Positions 43,970-54,387 are shown, counted from the first letter of the stretch. The stretch is 64,000 bases of DNA from Ilyomonas sp965219515 (GCA_965219515.1 OZ244776.1:2728001-2792000), one strand, 5' to 3'. Made by a program: numbers and translations. Notes: a model not told the origin generated them from the letters alone.

Positions 43970-45630
43970 CACACTGTAACAGCTTCTTTTTTCTTTAATA
44001 AAAACCAGATGATAATGCCTGCCAACAGGCAAATCATTCCGGCAGCCACCGATAAAGCGCCGCTTAACTGATTGATATAGAACAAACCCATTCCGATGAA
44101 TAATAACGCCGAACACCATAACGACAGCGCGTATAAATACCGCAATGCATTCTCAAAATTTTTATCAAGGGAAGGCTTGTCGGTAATGGGTGTTGCCAGT
44201 TGTTTAAATAAGCTATTTACCCGTTGCAGGTAAGCCGCGCTTCCCAATTTTTGTAAAGAAGAAAGATAGAATATGGCGAAGCAAATTATGACTTCGACGA
44301 TGGTTGCCATTTCCCACGAAAAATATTGTGGCATTGCATTTAAAATAATACCTGTAAACGCACCTACGATGATGGTGACCATCGCGCCGCGCGGCGTTGC
44401 TTTTTTGTTGATGATGCCCATGACCAGCGGTATGCCAACGGGTATCGCCAATATGCCGGTAAATAATTTATTGGCTTCAAACGCGCCGCCAAAAGCATCA
44501 ATGAATAAGGCACCCAACATCACAAGCAAACCAACCAATACCGTAGAAATTTTCGCCACCTTAAAAAGCTGTTTATCGGTCGCGTTTTTGTTGATCAGTC
44601 TTTGGTAAACATCCTTCGATAATACACTCGCCACCACATTGTATTCTGCGTTCAACGATGACATGGTTGCCGCAAACATCGAGGCAATCATAACGCCCAT
44701 TACGCCCGGCGGAAGCAGCTTGCTTGAGATGGCTACATAAGCCATTTCTTTATCGGGCAACGCCGGCATAATGATGCGGCTTACAATGGGCGGCACCATA
44801 AAAACAATGGGAAAAACAAAGAACAAGGCAGCCGTTAAATAACCCACTTTTTGCGCCGCTTTTTCATCTTTCACCGAATAAAAACGCTGGATAAAAATCC
44901 AGTTTTCGTTGTACTTGATGATGATCATAATGTAGTAAACGATAAGCCAGAACGCTTGCCCTTTTGGTCCGTTGAACCAATAAAGATGCTCTGGCAATTT
45001 GTTTATAATCACCGAAAAACCACCCACATAACTAAGCGATAACCAGAACAACATCAGCGATGTAAAAATCAAAATAATAAATTGAACCGTGCCCATAATA
45101 GACACCGCCCATAAACCGCCAAACAACGTAAACGCGATAACGATAACAGATGAAATAATCATGCTTGCCGGAAGAGAAAGCGGCGTAACTGCCGTAAGAA
45201 AAATGCCGATGGCATACAGCCTTACCATATTATCGAGAATGCGCATCAAAATACCAACCCAGCCGATGGTTTGCCTTACCGTGGCGTTGTATCTTGTTTC
45301 TAAATATTCAACCGGCGTGGAAACGCCTGCCCGGCGCCACCGTTTCGCAAATACCAGGGAAGCAATGACACACGCTGGTACAGTGCTTAAAAAAACCGTA
45401 ACTGCAACAAGTCCGCTTTCATAGGCAATACCTGCATAAGCCACAAACACAAAGGTGCTGAACAAAGCCATAAAATTGCTGATGCCGGCAACTACCCACG
45501 GAATCGCGCCTGAACCTTTGGTGTAGGCATTGATGTCTTTTACGTACCACTTAAAAAATAATCCGATGCCTGCCATTAGCAACATGTATATCAGTATGGA
45601 GATATAATCTAAGGTTACTAATGATTTCAT
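43969..45630 (-). CDS. Sodium/solute symporter (SSS family)
   Basis: This 553-residue inner-membrane transporter has about 14 membrane helices and the SSS pattern (AGISNFMALFSTFVFVAYAG in the sodium-binding region, ASMFAATMSSLNAEYNVVASVLSKDVYQR). Substrates in this family include sugars and organic acids. Its position directly before uxaC, with a one-base overlap, suggests import of a uronate or uronate oligosaccharide across the inner membrane. Confidence 0.9.
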   Translation of the reverse strand: MKSLVTLDYISILIYMLLMAGIGLFFKWYVKDINAYTKGSGAIPWVVAGISNFMALFSTFVFVAYAGIAYESGLVAVTVFLSTVPACVIASLVFAKRWRRAGVSTPVEYLETRYNATVRQTIGWVGILMRILDNMVRLYAIGIFLTAVTPLSLPASMIISSVIVIAFTLFGGLWAVSIMGTVQFIILIFTSLMLFWLSLSYVGGFSVIINKLPEHLYWFNGPKGQAFWLIVYYIMIIIKYNENWIFIQRFYSVKDEKAAQKVGYLTAALFFVFPIVFMVPPIVSRIIMPALPDKEMAYVAISSKLLPPGVMGVMIASMFAATMSSLNAEYNVVASVLSKDVYQRLINKNATDKQLFKVAKISTVLVGLLVMLGALFIDAFGGAFEANKLFTGILAIPVGIPLVMGIINKKATPRGAMVTIIVGAFTGIILNAMPQYFSWEMATIVEVIICFAIFYLSSLQKLGSAAYLQRVNSLFKQLATPITDKPSLDKNFENALRYLYALSLWCSALLFIGMGLFYINQLSGALSVAAGMICLLAGIIIWFLLKKKEAVTV

Positions 45631-45672
45631 TTTATGATGTTTGTGTGATTGATTTTTTTAACTAAATGGCGT

Positions 45673-47091
45673 TTATTCACGCAGTGCTTTTCTATCTGCA
45701 ATCAATACCGGATAATCAGGAACAGGAATATCGGTAAACACATATTCATTGCCTGATTGTTTACAATTCGCTTTTGGAATTTCATAGATGTTGCCACTGA
45801 TTAAGTTAACATAAACCGGTTTTGTAAACTTGCCATTTTTCACCGTAACTTTTGTCGTTTTCGGTTGATAATTGTCAGCCGGTCTTGCTTCGCCGCTCCA
45901 TAAAGTGATAATGCTGCCGCCATTTTTTTCGTTATGATATTGAAAGACGAACATCCCATTTTGGTTGGTTACCGGTTTACTTGTATCAAGAATAATCTGG
46001 TTGTCAAAAAGAGAAAACACATGTTGCGCCGCATAGTAAGCCATCTTCGGGCGATCAATGGTTTTATCAGAATTGGTTTTTAAAATACCCTTTGTGTTCA
46101 CGCCCGTCATGTGGTCGCCGGGTGCATAATGAATATCGCTGATGGTAAACAAATTTGTGGCAATGCCTCGACCATGGTCGCCCAACATACGCCGCAAATC
46201 CCATTTGGCTTGTGTCAGTTCCGACCAGTCGTATTCGCGCAAAGCGCCGATGGTAACGGCTTTCGGCGTGGATGGTGCGCCGTTTTCCCCCTGCATAAAA
46301 ACAATGGATGGCTTATAACTCCACACCAGGGCGCGCAGTTTTTCTATTTCCGGATAAGAAGTGGAAGGGTTTGCTGCGTAGCCATGATAAGTAAAAAAGT
46401 CAACGTAATCTAACCCGTTATTCGTTTTCAGATCATCCATAAAACCTTTTACAAAATCGAGACGGCTTACCACACACAAACCCAGTGCAATAAATTTTGC
46501 ATCCGGCTGAACGCTGCGGATCACCTTTACCGTACGCAAATAAAATTCGCCCAGTGCTTCGCCGGTGTGGTTGGGATTGAGATCAGGTTCATTCCAGATT
46601 TCCCATTCGGGCACCTCATTTTTATAGCGCGTAACCATTGCTTTTACCCAATTATCCCAGGCGGTTAATGCTTCGGACGAAGTGGGAATATGCCCGGCTA
46701 ATTTTGCATCGCCGCCGCCTTCGTAAATAGGATTGCCATACGATAGCTGCACCCACGGATGCACGCCCCGCGAAGCTGCATCGGGAATAATAGAATCGAG
46801 CCATTCAAAATGATAAAAGCCTTTTTCTTTTTCGCATTTGCTCCAGCCGCCCTGCAAGCGGATTCGCTTGGCGCCAAGTGGTCCCAAATATTTTTTATAA
46901 GACTGATAATCGGTATAATCTCTATCGAGCGTTTCGCCGCCAATAGACCACGAACTGGCAGCAATGTTTTTTGCATCGCGGGTTCGCAGTTTGCCTAACG
47001 CTTTCCAGGCTGGTTGTGCAAATGTGGTTGAGCACCATAGGCCGGCGCCTATGAATAGTATAAAAACAAGTTTTGACCTGCGTTGTTTCAT
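45673..47091 (-). CDS. Secreted clan GH-A glycoside hydrolase
   Basis: This 472-residue protein has a signal peptide (1-25, ending TTFAQ) and a TIM barrel: RIRLQGGWSKCEKEKG, WVQLSYGNP, acid/base E168 in EIWNEPD and nucleophile E269 in QGENGAPS. These are the two glutamates of clan GH-A families such as GH39 and GH79. The family cannot be fixed from motifs. A C-terminal beta domain follows from about 390. In this locus it probably releases uronic acid or its neighbour sugar. Its start overlaps the preceding gene's stop by four bases. Confidence 0.82.
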   Translation of the reverse strand: MKQRRSKLVFILFIGAGLWCSTTFAQPAWKALGKLRTRDAKNIAASSWSIGGETLDRDYTDYQSYKKYLGPLGAKRIRLQGGWSKCEKEKGFYHFEWLDSIIPDAASRGVHPWVQLSYGNPIYEGGGDAKLAGHIPTSSEALTAWDNWVKAMVTRYKNEVPEWEIWNEPDLNPNHTGEALGEFYLRTVKVIRSVQPDAKFIALGLCVVSRLDFVKGFMDDLKTNNGLDYVDFFTYHGYAANPSTSYPEIEKLRALVWSYKPSIVFMQGENGAPSTPKAVTIGALREYDWSELTQAKWDLRRMLGDHGRGIATNLFTISDIHYAPGDHMTGVNTKGILKTNSDKTIDRPKMAYYAAQHVFSLFDNQIILDTSKPVTNQNGMFVFQYHNEKNGGSIITLWSGEARPADNYQPKTTKVTVKNGKFTKPVYVNLISGNIYEIPKANCKQSGNEYVFTDIPVPDYPVLIADRKALRE

Positions 47092-48362
47092 TTGCGCAAA
47101 AGATTTTTTAGGTCAGCGATATATACGCATCTTGTATGATTGGTAAATCCGTTGAATATTACATATCTTCCTGAAAGATCCCATGCAGGATGTTCATCCA
47201 CCCGAAACTCCCCTGTGGTATTAGATAAAAATACTTTTGCGATATCCTGTTCTGTTAGCGCCTTTATATTCAGCAGGCGTAAAGGGGCGGTTCCGTCGCC
47301 AGCACTAATGGGTTCATCAGGATACGCATCGGTGATAATAAAAGGTAGCCCGGTTGGATTAAAAGACGGATGACCGGATCCGGGTTTAAACACGGTTTTC
47401 ATTTCAGTTCCATCGTATTTGAATGTAACGAGTTCCAATCCGGACTTTTCATCAATGTCAAGATTCATTGTAAGATGATCGCCATCAGGCGACCAGTTCA
47501 CATGATGTCCTCCTTTCGCCCATTGGTCAGGTGTAACGGCTGTATGTAAATCAGAACCGTCCAGGTTCATGGTGATAACTGCCCGTCTTCTTGCTCCGCC
47601 TGCAAGCGGCGTCCATTGCACAGTTGTGAGAATTTTGGTATCCTGCGGATTCCACTTTACCTGAAAACAGTAATAATGATACTTTTCCGGCTCGTCAATT
47701 TTTATGGATGGCACCGTTTTGTTATAGATATCCTGAATGGAAACAATCATTTTGCATTTGCCTGTTTTTATATCGGTAACATAAACACCATCCGTAGCAA
47801 CAGGTCCTACGTTCTCTTTGGTAAGCTGCTTCGGAATAATAACGCCATAGCCTACCTGGGCGTACCTCGAAAGAATAAGGTTATAACTAACAAGCTTTTT
47901 TCCGTTGTGCGAAACCATAAATACGGTGCCGTCCATTTGACGCTTCACCCCTGTTTCAGGATTAAGCTGAACGGCAAACGCTTTCCACGTTGCAGTGTCC
48001 ACATCATTAAAATACAATTCATTATCAGTGGTTCCCCATTGTACCTGTGCGCCCAACTGCATTTCCCAGGCTCTTGATTTTGCAACCACCCGTTCCTTAC
48101 CGGATTTCATATCAACAATCACCACGTCGCCGGCGTCTCCCGGAACGGGTGAATGATCTTCATACGGAAAACGGAATAAGGCAAGATATTTTCCGGAAGG
48201 ACTAAGCGGCGACGTATCAAAAAAGCGGTGAATAATTCTTTCATCGGCAACTTTCCTAATGGGAACTTTCACCTCTTCCTGTGCCTGGCATTTAATGGAA
48301 TCAGCAGCCATAATGGCGATGATTAAAAGAAAAATTATGGAAGAGATACCTGCTTTTTTCAT
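47088..48362 (-). CDS. Secreted beta-propeller protein, possible polysaccharide lyase
   Basis: This 424-residue protein has a signal peptide (1-28, ending KCQAQ) and six or seven propeller blades. PD40-type repeats include FDTSPLSPSGKYLALF, VNWSPDGDHLTMN, HPSFNPTGLPFI and HPAWDLSGRYVIFNG. Repeated His-Pro near the blade tops resembles oligogalacturonide/uronate lyases of propeller families (PL22 and relatives). Coupling to the hydrolase and the glucuronate genes supports a lyase or a uronate-glycan-binding role. This is inference; no catalytic residue can be assigned. Confidence 0.6.
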   Translation of the reverse strand: MKKAGISSIIFLLIIAIMAADSIKCQAQEEVKVPIRKVADERIIHRFFDTSPLSPSGKYLALFRFPYEDHSPVPGDAGDVVIVDMKSGKERVVAKSRAWEMQLGAQVQWGTTDNELYFNDVDTATWKAFAVQLNPETGVKRQMDGTVFMVSHNGKKLVSYNLILSRYAQVGYGVIIPKQLTKENVGPVATDGVYVTDIKTGKCKMIVSIQDIYNKTVPSIKIDEPEKYHYYCFQVKWNPQDTKILTTVQWTPLAGGARRRAVITMNLDGSDLHTAVTPDQWAKGGHHVNWSPDGDHLTMNLDIDEKSGLELVTFKYDGTEMKTVFKPGSGHPSFNPTGLPFIITDAYPDEPISAGDGTAPLRLLNIKALTEQDIAKVFLSNTTGEFRVDEHPAWDLSGRYVIFNGFTNHTRCVYIADLKNLLRK

Positions 48363-48462
48363 TGCTATCGTAATTAATTCAAAATATCAGGTGTTTTTAT
48401 ACAGTGTTGTGCGAAGCCGGATTACAACAAATACTAATCAGGAAAGCACAATTGCAAAATTA

Positions 48463-49920
48463 TCAGTAGCCGGAATTTTGTGTTATGCCACTGTTCAGGT
48501 CTGTTTCTCTTTGAGGCACCGGGTAGAGGTTTTGATAGTCTTTTGTTGGATATCCTTTTGCATTCATAACCTGCACAAAGCGGCCGGTACGAACAAGGTC
48601 GAACCATCGTTGTCCTTCAAAAGCTAATTCCAGCCTGCGCTCCTTTTCTATAATTATCCTTGCCTCATCCTGCGTTAAGGTGGTGGGTTTATCCGGCAAG
48701 CCTGCTCTCGTTCTTACTTCATTTACAAAAGGAATAGCTGCCGCCGTTTGGTTTTGTTCATTTAAACATTCTGAATACATCAGTAGAACATCTGCATATC
48801 TGATTACCGGGAAATCAATATCCGCATCTCCTGCAATCGTGCCGGGCTGGCTGTATTTGGTTACATATCGCTCATATACAGTAGTGCTTCCGTTAAGATA
48901 ACTCTCTGCAATACTTGCTGTTTTTCGCAGATCGCCATTTTCATAAGACGTATCAATATCTACAGTGGGTCTCATAAAACCTCCTCCGCTGCCACCGCTT
49001 ATTCCAAATTGTGCGCCTGGTGCATTCCATGGAATGCAGGAAGACCAAATTGCACTTCCCTGTCCTATCTGTCCGGATTTATATTGTACCGAAAGTATTA
49101 CATCTTTATTAGCGGTGAAAGGAGTGGTAGCGCTAAACACATCGGCATAACTGTTTGTTAGGCCAAACTGATTAGAGGTGATGATATCATTTAGCTTCGT
49201 AGCCGCCTTCGCATAATCTTTTTGCGTGAGATATACTTTTCCGAGCAAGGCTTTGACAGCCCATTTTGATGCACGGCCAGCTTCAGATTGAGAAATTGTT
49301 GATGGCAGATTTTCTTCGGCAAACGTAAGATCGCTTATAATTTGTGTATAGACGTCCGCAGCCGTACTTCTTTGAATGTCATAACCTGCGTTAGGGTCTG
49401 AGACAGGTGTGGTTATTAACTGAACATCTCCAAATAAACGAACCAAATCAAAATAAAATAGCCCGCGTAAAAATTTAGCCTCTGCTTCAAATCTTGCTTT
49501 AAGCGTTTCATCGAATGTGGCATCCGGTAATTTTGCTAAAATTGTATTTGCCCTGCTAATGCCGATATAATGATCTGTCCATGCAGAAGAAAAATAGGTA
49601 TTGCTAAGTGAGTAATTAAAGTCTTGTAACTCAAAAATTGATACATTGCTCACCGCCCGTGTTGCACCATAATCGCTGTTATCAGTAACCACTTCCCCGA
49701 GATTAAGGAGTGCAGAACTGATATCACATCGCCCATAAAGCCCGTTAAGCTTAAATGATGAATAAGCACCAGTAACAGCGTTATAAAAATCCGAAGAAGT
49801 TTGGTACACCGTATTGGTCGTTCTTGTCGTTTCGGGTAGCTGATTTAAAAAATCTTTATTACACGAAATTGAAAACCATATACTTATGAGGAGAGTAAAT
49901 AAAAAAGTTATTCTTTTCAT
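48463..49920 (-). CDS. susD: SusD/RagB family outer-membrane lipoprotein
   Basis: This 485-residue surface lipoprotein binds glycans over a SusC channel. The signal peptide ends at lipobox SISC (Cys20). The mature part begins NKDFLNQLPETTRT, and the family helix repeats include WTDHYIGISRANTILAKLP, FLRGLFYFDLVRLFGDV and the C-terminal RLELAFEGQRWFDLVRTGRF. It follows susC by 18 bases. Confidence 0.95.
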   Translation of the reverse strand: MKRITFLFTLLISIWFSISCNKDFLNQLPETTRTTNTVYQTSSDFYNAVTGAYSSFKLNGLYGRCDISSALLNLGEVVTDNSDYGATRAVSNVSIFELQDFNYSLSNTYFSSAWTDHYIGISRANTILAKLPDATFDETLKARFEAEAKFLRGLFYFDLVRLFGDVQLITTPVSDPNAGYDIQRSTAADVYTQIISDLTFAEENLPSTISQSEAGRASKWAVKALLGKVYLTQKDYAKAATKLNDIITSNQFGLTNSYADVFSATTPFTANKDVILSVQYKSGQIGQGSAIWSSCIPWNAPGAQFGISGGSGGGFMRPTVDIDTSYENGDLRKTASIAESYLNGSTTVYERYVTKYSQPGTIAGDADIDFPVIRYADVLLMYSECLNEQNQTAAAIPFVNEVRTRAGLPDKPTTLTQDEARIIIEKERRLELAFEGQRWFDLVRTGRFVQVMNAKGYPTKDYQNLYPVPQRETDLNSGITQNSGY

Positions 49921-49938
49921 ACAAAAAAAATTAAAAGG

Positions 49939-52900
49939 TTAAAAGGTTACATTAATGCCCAGTGTGAAACTTCTTGATAGGGGGTAAGTGCCAAAATCAA
50001 CACCCAACACGGTTTGATTGTCGCCAGCCTGGCCTACTTCCGGATCAAATCCCCAGTATTTTGTGAATGTATAAACATTGTTTACGCCTGCGTACACCCT
50101 TGCACTCTGCATTTTCCAGTTGTTCATTAATTTTCCCGGAAGATTATAACCTAAATTAATCTGCCTGATTCTTAAATAGGATGCGTCGAAAATAAAGAGT
50201 GAGCTGTACTGAAAATTATTATTCTTACCTCCGCGAATATCTCTGCCAAACTGGCCGTATTTACTATCGCCCGGATCAGAAGCAGATCTCCACCTCGCTT
50301 CATCAATAAAAGCTGCATTATTTTGTACCCCGGAATTGTTGGCTGTAAAAGTTCCCGAATACAGACTTTGACCGATCATTGCATTGGTTAAGATATCCAG
50401 GGTAAAGCCTTTGTATGAAAGAGTATTGTTGAACCCAAAGAAATAGTCCGGGTGAGGCGAGCCAATAATTTCGCGGTCATTATCATCAATTACACCATCA
50501 TTGTTTACATCTTTAAACTTAATATCTCCTGCTTTAGCATAAGGCTGGGCGCCGTATTTGGCTGCTTCTTCATCTGTATTGAAAACCCCTACAACCCTTC
50601 TGCCATAAAACACACCGATCGGCTCTCCTACTTCTGTTACATTAGTATTTCCTTTACCGGAAGTATTTCCGTAAATTTTATCGTTAGGCGTACTCATGGA
50701 AAGTACTTTGTTATGATTGAATGTGATATTGAAGTTGGTGTTCCACATAAACGCTCCTGTGAGATTTCGTGTGTTAAGGGTAAATTCAAATCCCTTGTTC
50801 TGAACTTCTCCAAGGTTTACAACGGCAGAGGTGAAGCCAGTTACTGATGGCGTTTGTACATTAAAAAGCATATCCTTATTACGCTTATCATATAAGTCTG
50901 TAATGATAGATATCCGATTGTTAAAAAAGCTAATATCAGCACCAATATCCACCTGGCTTTGCGATTCCCAGCCGAGATCAGGATTAGCAAGTGAACCGGG
51001 AACCGTTCCGGGAGCCAATGCATCGCCGATGATATAATTTGATGTGTTGAGTAAACTAATGGCTCTGTAATTGCCAATGGCATTATTTCCGGTTACTCCA
51101 TAGCTTGCCCGTAATTTAAAATCTGAAATAAACTTGAGGTGCTTCATAAAATCCTCATCCGCTACACGCCATCCGATGGCGCCGGATGGAAAATTTCCCC
51201 ATCTCCTGTTTTCTCCAAACCGGGAAGATCCGTCTCTTCTTATCGTGGCAGTTAAAAGATATTTTCCCTGAAAAGAGTAGTTGGCTCTTGCCAGAAAAGA
51301 CAGAATATTATTGCGGTTAATACTTTCGCCTCCGGCATTAACGGTCCCTCCGTTTATATTTTGCAGCAAATCATCCGCGAAGCTGGTAGCGCTTGCCTGG
51401 ATAGCATCCACATAATCGCTTTGAGCGGTAAAACCACCTATAATATCCAACTTGTGTGCATTGTGGTTTAATTTATAACTTACAGTAGTTTCACTTAACC
51501 AGTTAGTTGCTTTGTTATTGGCTGCATCAGCAAAAGCAGGCGAAGAAGGCGCATTGGTAGCCAGCGTGGATGCCTTAAAATCTCGTGATTCATAGTAATT
51601 TAAATCGGCACCTATGCTTGATCTTAATTTAAGATCGGGAAGAATGGCATACTCCGCATAAGCGTTGCTGAACAAGCGGAACTGAGCCACTTTTGTTTTA
51701 TATTCATTGGCAATTTTTATGGGGTTTGCAATAGGCGCATTGCCATTTTCACCCGATATGGATGAACCGTATGATCCATCAGGATTATATACCGGAATAG
51801 TTGGATCGGAACCAAGTGCAGATACAATAAGTCCGTAAGCACCATAATGCCCCTGGATTGGTGGTGAATATTCTTCGGTATAACTTGGCAATAAACTAAT
51901 ACCAACCGAAAGTTTGTCAGACACTTTAGCATCTACATCTGCTTTAAAACTGTATCTTTTAAAATTTGATTTTATTACAATGCCATCCTGCGTAAAATAG
52001 CCACCCGAAAGCGAATATTTCATTCCCTCATTACCACCCGATACGGTTATCTGGTAATTGCCTATCAAACCTCTTCTAAAAATGGCATCCTGCCAATCGG
52101 TGCCTATACCAACAGAATCAAGAAATGCCTGGTCTCTGTACCTGGGCGAAACATCATAAGAAGCGCCGGACCGGGTGTTATTATCATCTGAAATACTACC
52201 GGCAGGATAATTATCGAGGTAACCTGCATCTCTTCCATCGGCGTCAAAAGAGGCAAACTGGCTGGCATTCATTAGTTTGATTTTATGCGCAACTTCCTGA
52301 AAGCCGGTATAAGTATTGAACTGTACGCGGGGTTTGCCAGCTTTACCTCTTTTGGTGGTGATAATGATGACACCGTTAGAACCTCTGGAACCATAAATAG
52401 CTGTTGCTGACGCGTCCTTTAAAACGTCCACCGATTCTATATCGTCCGGAGAAATGGTAGATAAAGGGTTGCTGTAACCAACGCTGGTTACCGGATATCC
52501 GTCAATAACGAATAAGGGTTCTACGCCCCCGGTAATAGAACTAATACCTCTGATAAGGATGGTCGTATTTCCTCCGGGCGCACCAGAGGTAGTAGAAATT
52601 TGCAAACCAGCTACCTGCCCTTGCAAAGCTTTATCTACGCCGTTCGTCTGTACCTTTTCAATTTCTTTTGCTCCCACTGACGCAATCGCTCCTGTTAAGT
52701 CTTTTCTCCGTTGCGTTCCATAGCCTACCACCACTACGTCGCCCAATTGTTTGTCCTGCGGAACTAAACTAATGGCTGAGCTTTTTTCTTTATTAATATT
52801 CACCTCCTTTTCTGCATATCCCACATAAGATATAATGATAGCAGTATTAGGAGCCGTTAATCGGATGCTGAAATTTCCTTCCGCATTGGTTGTAGCAGCG

Positions 52901-53064
52901 TTGTTGGTATTTCCTTTTTCGCTGACTGTTGCCCCGGAAAGCGGCTCGCCTGTGTTGTTAGTAACCTTTCCGCGGTATAACGATTGTGCAAACAAAGTGG
53001 AAGGAAAAAGAAAGATAAGAAGAAAAGCAGGCAAAACTATTTTCCTGTAAAGATGGTAGTTCAT
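49939..53064 (-). CDS. susC: SusC/RagA family TonB-dependent transporter
   Basis: This outer-membrane channel of 1,041 residues (ATG 53064) imports oligosaccharides with TonB energy. A signal peptide ends near LFAQ, then comes a carboxypeptidase-regulatory-like beta domain (about 30-105), a TonB-box-like DVVVVGYG, the plug with LFVIDGYP and DIESVDVLKDASATAIYGSRG, and a C-terminal barrel that ends in the aromatic SFTLGINVTF. No STN domain is seen, so no anti-sigma signalling is expected. It is first gene of the uronate series. Confidence 0.96.
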   Translation of the reverse strand: MNYHLYRKIVLPAFLLIFLFPSTLFAQSLYRGKVTNNTGEPLSGATVSEKGNTNNAATTNAEGNFSIRLTAPNTAIIISYVGYAEKEVNINKEKSSAISLVPQDKQLGDVVVVGYGTQRRKDLTGAIASVGAKEIEKVQTNGVDKALQGQVAGLQISTTSGAPGGNTTILIRGISSITGGVEPLFVIDGYPVTSVGYSNPLSTISPDDIESVDVLKDASATAIYGSRGSNGVIIITTKRGKAGKPRVQFNTYTGFQEVAHKIKLMNASQFASFDADGRDAGYLDNYPAGSISDDNNTRSGASYDVSPRYRDQAFLDSVGIGTDWQDAIFRRGLIGNYQITVSGGNEGMKYSLSGGYFTQDGIVIKSNFKRYSFKADVDAKVSDKLSVGISLLPSYTEEYSPPIQGHYGAYGLIVSALGSDPTIPVYNPDGSYGSSISGENGNAPIANPIKIANEYKTKVAQFRLFSNAYAEYAILPDLKLRSSIGADLNYYESRDFKASTLATNAPSSPAFADAANNKATNWLSETTVSYKLNHNAHKLDIIGGFTAQSDYVDAIQASATSFADDLLQNINGGTVNAGGESINRNNILSFLARANYSFQGKYLLTATIRRDGSSRFGENRRWGNFPSGAIGWRVADEDFMKHLKFISDFKLRASYGVTGNNAIGNYRAISLLNTSNYIIGDALAPGTVPGSLANPDLGWESQSQVDIGADISFFNNRISIITDLYDKRNKDMLFNVQTPSVTGFTSAVVNLGEVQNKGFEFTLNTRNLTGAFMWNTNFNITFNHNKVLSMSTPNDKIYGNTSGKGNTNVTEVGEPIGVFYGRRVVGVFNTDEEAAKYGAQPYAKAGDIKFKDVNNDGVIDDNDREIIGSPHPDYFFGFNNTLSYKGFTLDILTNAMIGQSLYSGTFTANNSGVQNNAAFIDEARWRSASDPGDSKYGQFGRDIRGGKNNNFQYSSLFIFDASYLRIRQINLGYNLPGKLMNNWKMQSARVYAGVNNVYTFTKYWGFDPEVGQAGDNQTVLGVDFGTYPLSRSFTLGINVTF

Positions 53065-53360
53065 GAGCAATCGATTTTTTAATTCAATATTATTTAATTC
53101 AAATTAAACAATATAAAATTGTGATGAATTTTTTTATCCGCCAAAAATTTTTTTGAATTTTATTTTTTAATGAGAATTTTAGGTTGAAAATATCTTTCTT
53201 CAAAATAGATATTTACCCATACCCGTCTGAAACAAATGGGTATAATTGTTATTGGTAAAAGAATTTTTTATTACAGGAAAGAGAAGAAATGCTTCAAGGC
53301 CTGTTAACCGAATGAGTCTGTTAAACAGCGCAGATAAGCACAAGGGAGAATAAAAAAAAA
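53065..53360. other. AT-rich leader upstream of susC
   Basis: About 300 bases hold no gene. TACCCAT (53214-53220) and ATGGGTA (53236-53242) are inverted halves 15 bases apart and might be an operator or a hairpin. A TAATTTG close to a -7 box lies near 53100 on the minus strand but lacks one consensus spacing base. Confidence 0.4.
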
Positions 53361-53390
53361 GAGGCTGTAACATTTTATAGTTACAGCCTC
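53361..53390 (-). terminator. Terminator of tRNA-Ser
   Basis: A perfect 11-bp stem (53361-53371 with 53380-53390), followed on the minus strand by nine T (complement of 53352-53360), lies 36 bases after the tRNA. Confidence 0.85.
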
Positions 53391-53426
53391 TTTTCACTTA
53401 TTGTTATTTAAAACAATCGTTTGCTG

Positions 53427-53513
53427 CGGAGACGGAGAGATTCGAACTCTCGATACAGTTTCCCGTATACACACTTTCCAGGCGTGCTCCTTCAACCACT
53501 CGGACACGTCTCC
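53427..53513 (-). tRNA. tRNA-Ser (anticodon GGA)
   Basis: The 87-base class II tRNA has acceptor GGAGACG/CGTCTCC, anticodon GGA in loop CTGGAAA, a long variable arm, a T arm with GTTCGAATC and discriminator G. CCA is not encoded. It lies just after tatD on the same strand and ends in a strong terminator. Confidence 0.96.
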
Positions 53514-53547
53514 AATGAAGAAAGGCTGCAAAATAAACACTTACATC

Positions 53548-54312
53548 TTAGCCCCTGAAAATTTTTTCTGCGTTCGCTGTTGTTATCGCTGCAACTTCTT
53601 CTATTGCAACATTTTTAATTTCGGCTAATTTTTGGGCAACAAAAGGCAGGTAGCTGCTTTCGTTTCGCTTGCCCCGGTAAGGCGTTGGCGGCAGGTAAGG
53701 CGCATCCGTTTCGAGAACTATATTTTCTAAAGAAACATCTTCTAACGCTTCGGGCAAACCGCTTTTTTTATACGTAAGAATACCGCCGATACCAAGATAA
53801 AAACCCATGTTTACAATTTGCCTGGCTTCATTTTTATTTCCGCCAAAACAATGAAAGATGCCGCGCAAACCTTTGCCGGCAAAGGATTTCACCATATCAA
53901 TGGTTGGCTGCATGGCATTGCGCGTATGAATTACAACCGGTAAATTTTTATCTAACGCCAGTTGCATTTGCATGGTAAAAGCCTTTTGCTGCGGCTCGGC
54001 AAATCCGGTGCTCCGGTAATAATCCAATCCAATTTCGCCAATGGCGGCAAAACTTCTTTTTTCCAGCCATTCTTCAACAATACGCAATTCGCTTTTATAT
54101 GTTTCGTTTACCGAACAGGGATGCAAACCCATCATCGCTTTGCACTGCGGAAAATTTGTTTCTGCCTCAAGCATGGCTTCATGCGTGTGGCTGTCTATTG
54201 CCGGCAAATAATATTTTTCTATCCCGCTGTCTTTGCTTCGTTGCATCATTTCCATTCTGTCGCCGTCAAATTCCGGCGCATAAATATGGCAATGCGTATC
54301 TGTCAGTTTCAT
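53548..54312 (-). CDS. TatD family metal-dependent hydrolase
   Basis: From ATG 54312 (MKLTDTHCHIYAPEFDGD) this TatD-type DNase-like hydrolase has 254 residues. Metal residues are in THCH at the start, GEIGLDYYR (Glu), VIHTRNA and FHCFGG (His), and LETDAPYLPP (Asp). An upstream start at 54369 adds non-family residues. Relatives are 3'-5' exonucleases in DNA repair. Divergent from the response regulator gene. Confidence 0.93.
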   Translation of the reverse strand: MKLTDTHCHIYAPEFDGDRMEMMQRSKDSGIEKYYLPAIDSHTHEAMLEAETNFPQCKAMMGLHPCSVNETYKSELRIVEEWLEKRSFAAIGEIGLDYYRSTGFAEPQQKAFTMQMQLALDKNLPVVIHTRNAMQPTIDMVKSFAGKGLRGIFHCFGGNKNEARQIVNMGFYLGIGGILTYKKSGLPEALEDVSLENIVLETDAPYLPPTPYRGKRNESSYLPFVAQKLAEIKNVAIEEVAAITTANAEKIFRG

Positions 54313-54354
54313 TGTTTGCTTACTTTTAACGTATCTGAAGCAGCAAAAGTAATT

Positions 54355-54362
54355 TAGATTTG
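54355..54362 (+). promoter_or_regulatory. -7 element of the response regulator gene
   Basis: TAGATTTG fits TAnnTTTG and lies 25 bases before ATG 54388. No clear -33 TTG is visible. Confidence 0.45.
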
Positions 54363-54387
54363 CCGCCATAAATTTTTTGAAATATAG

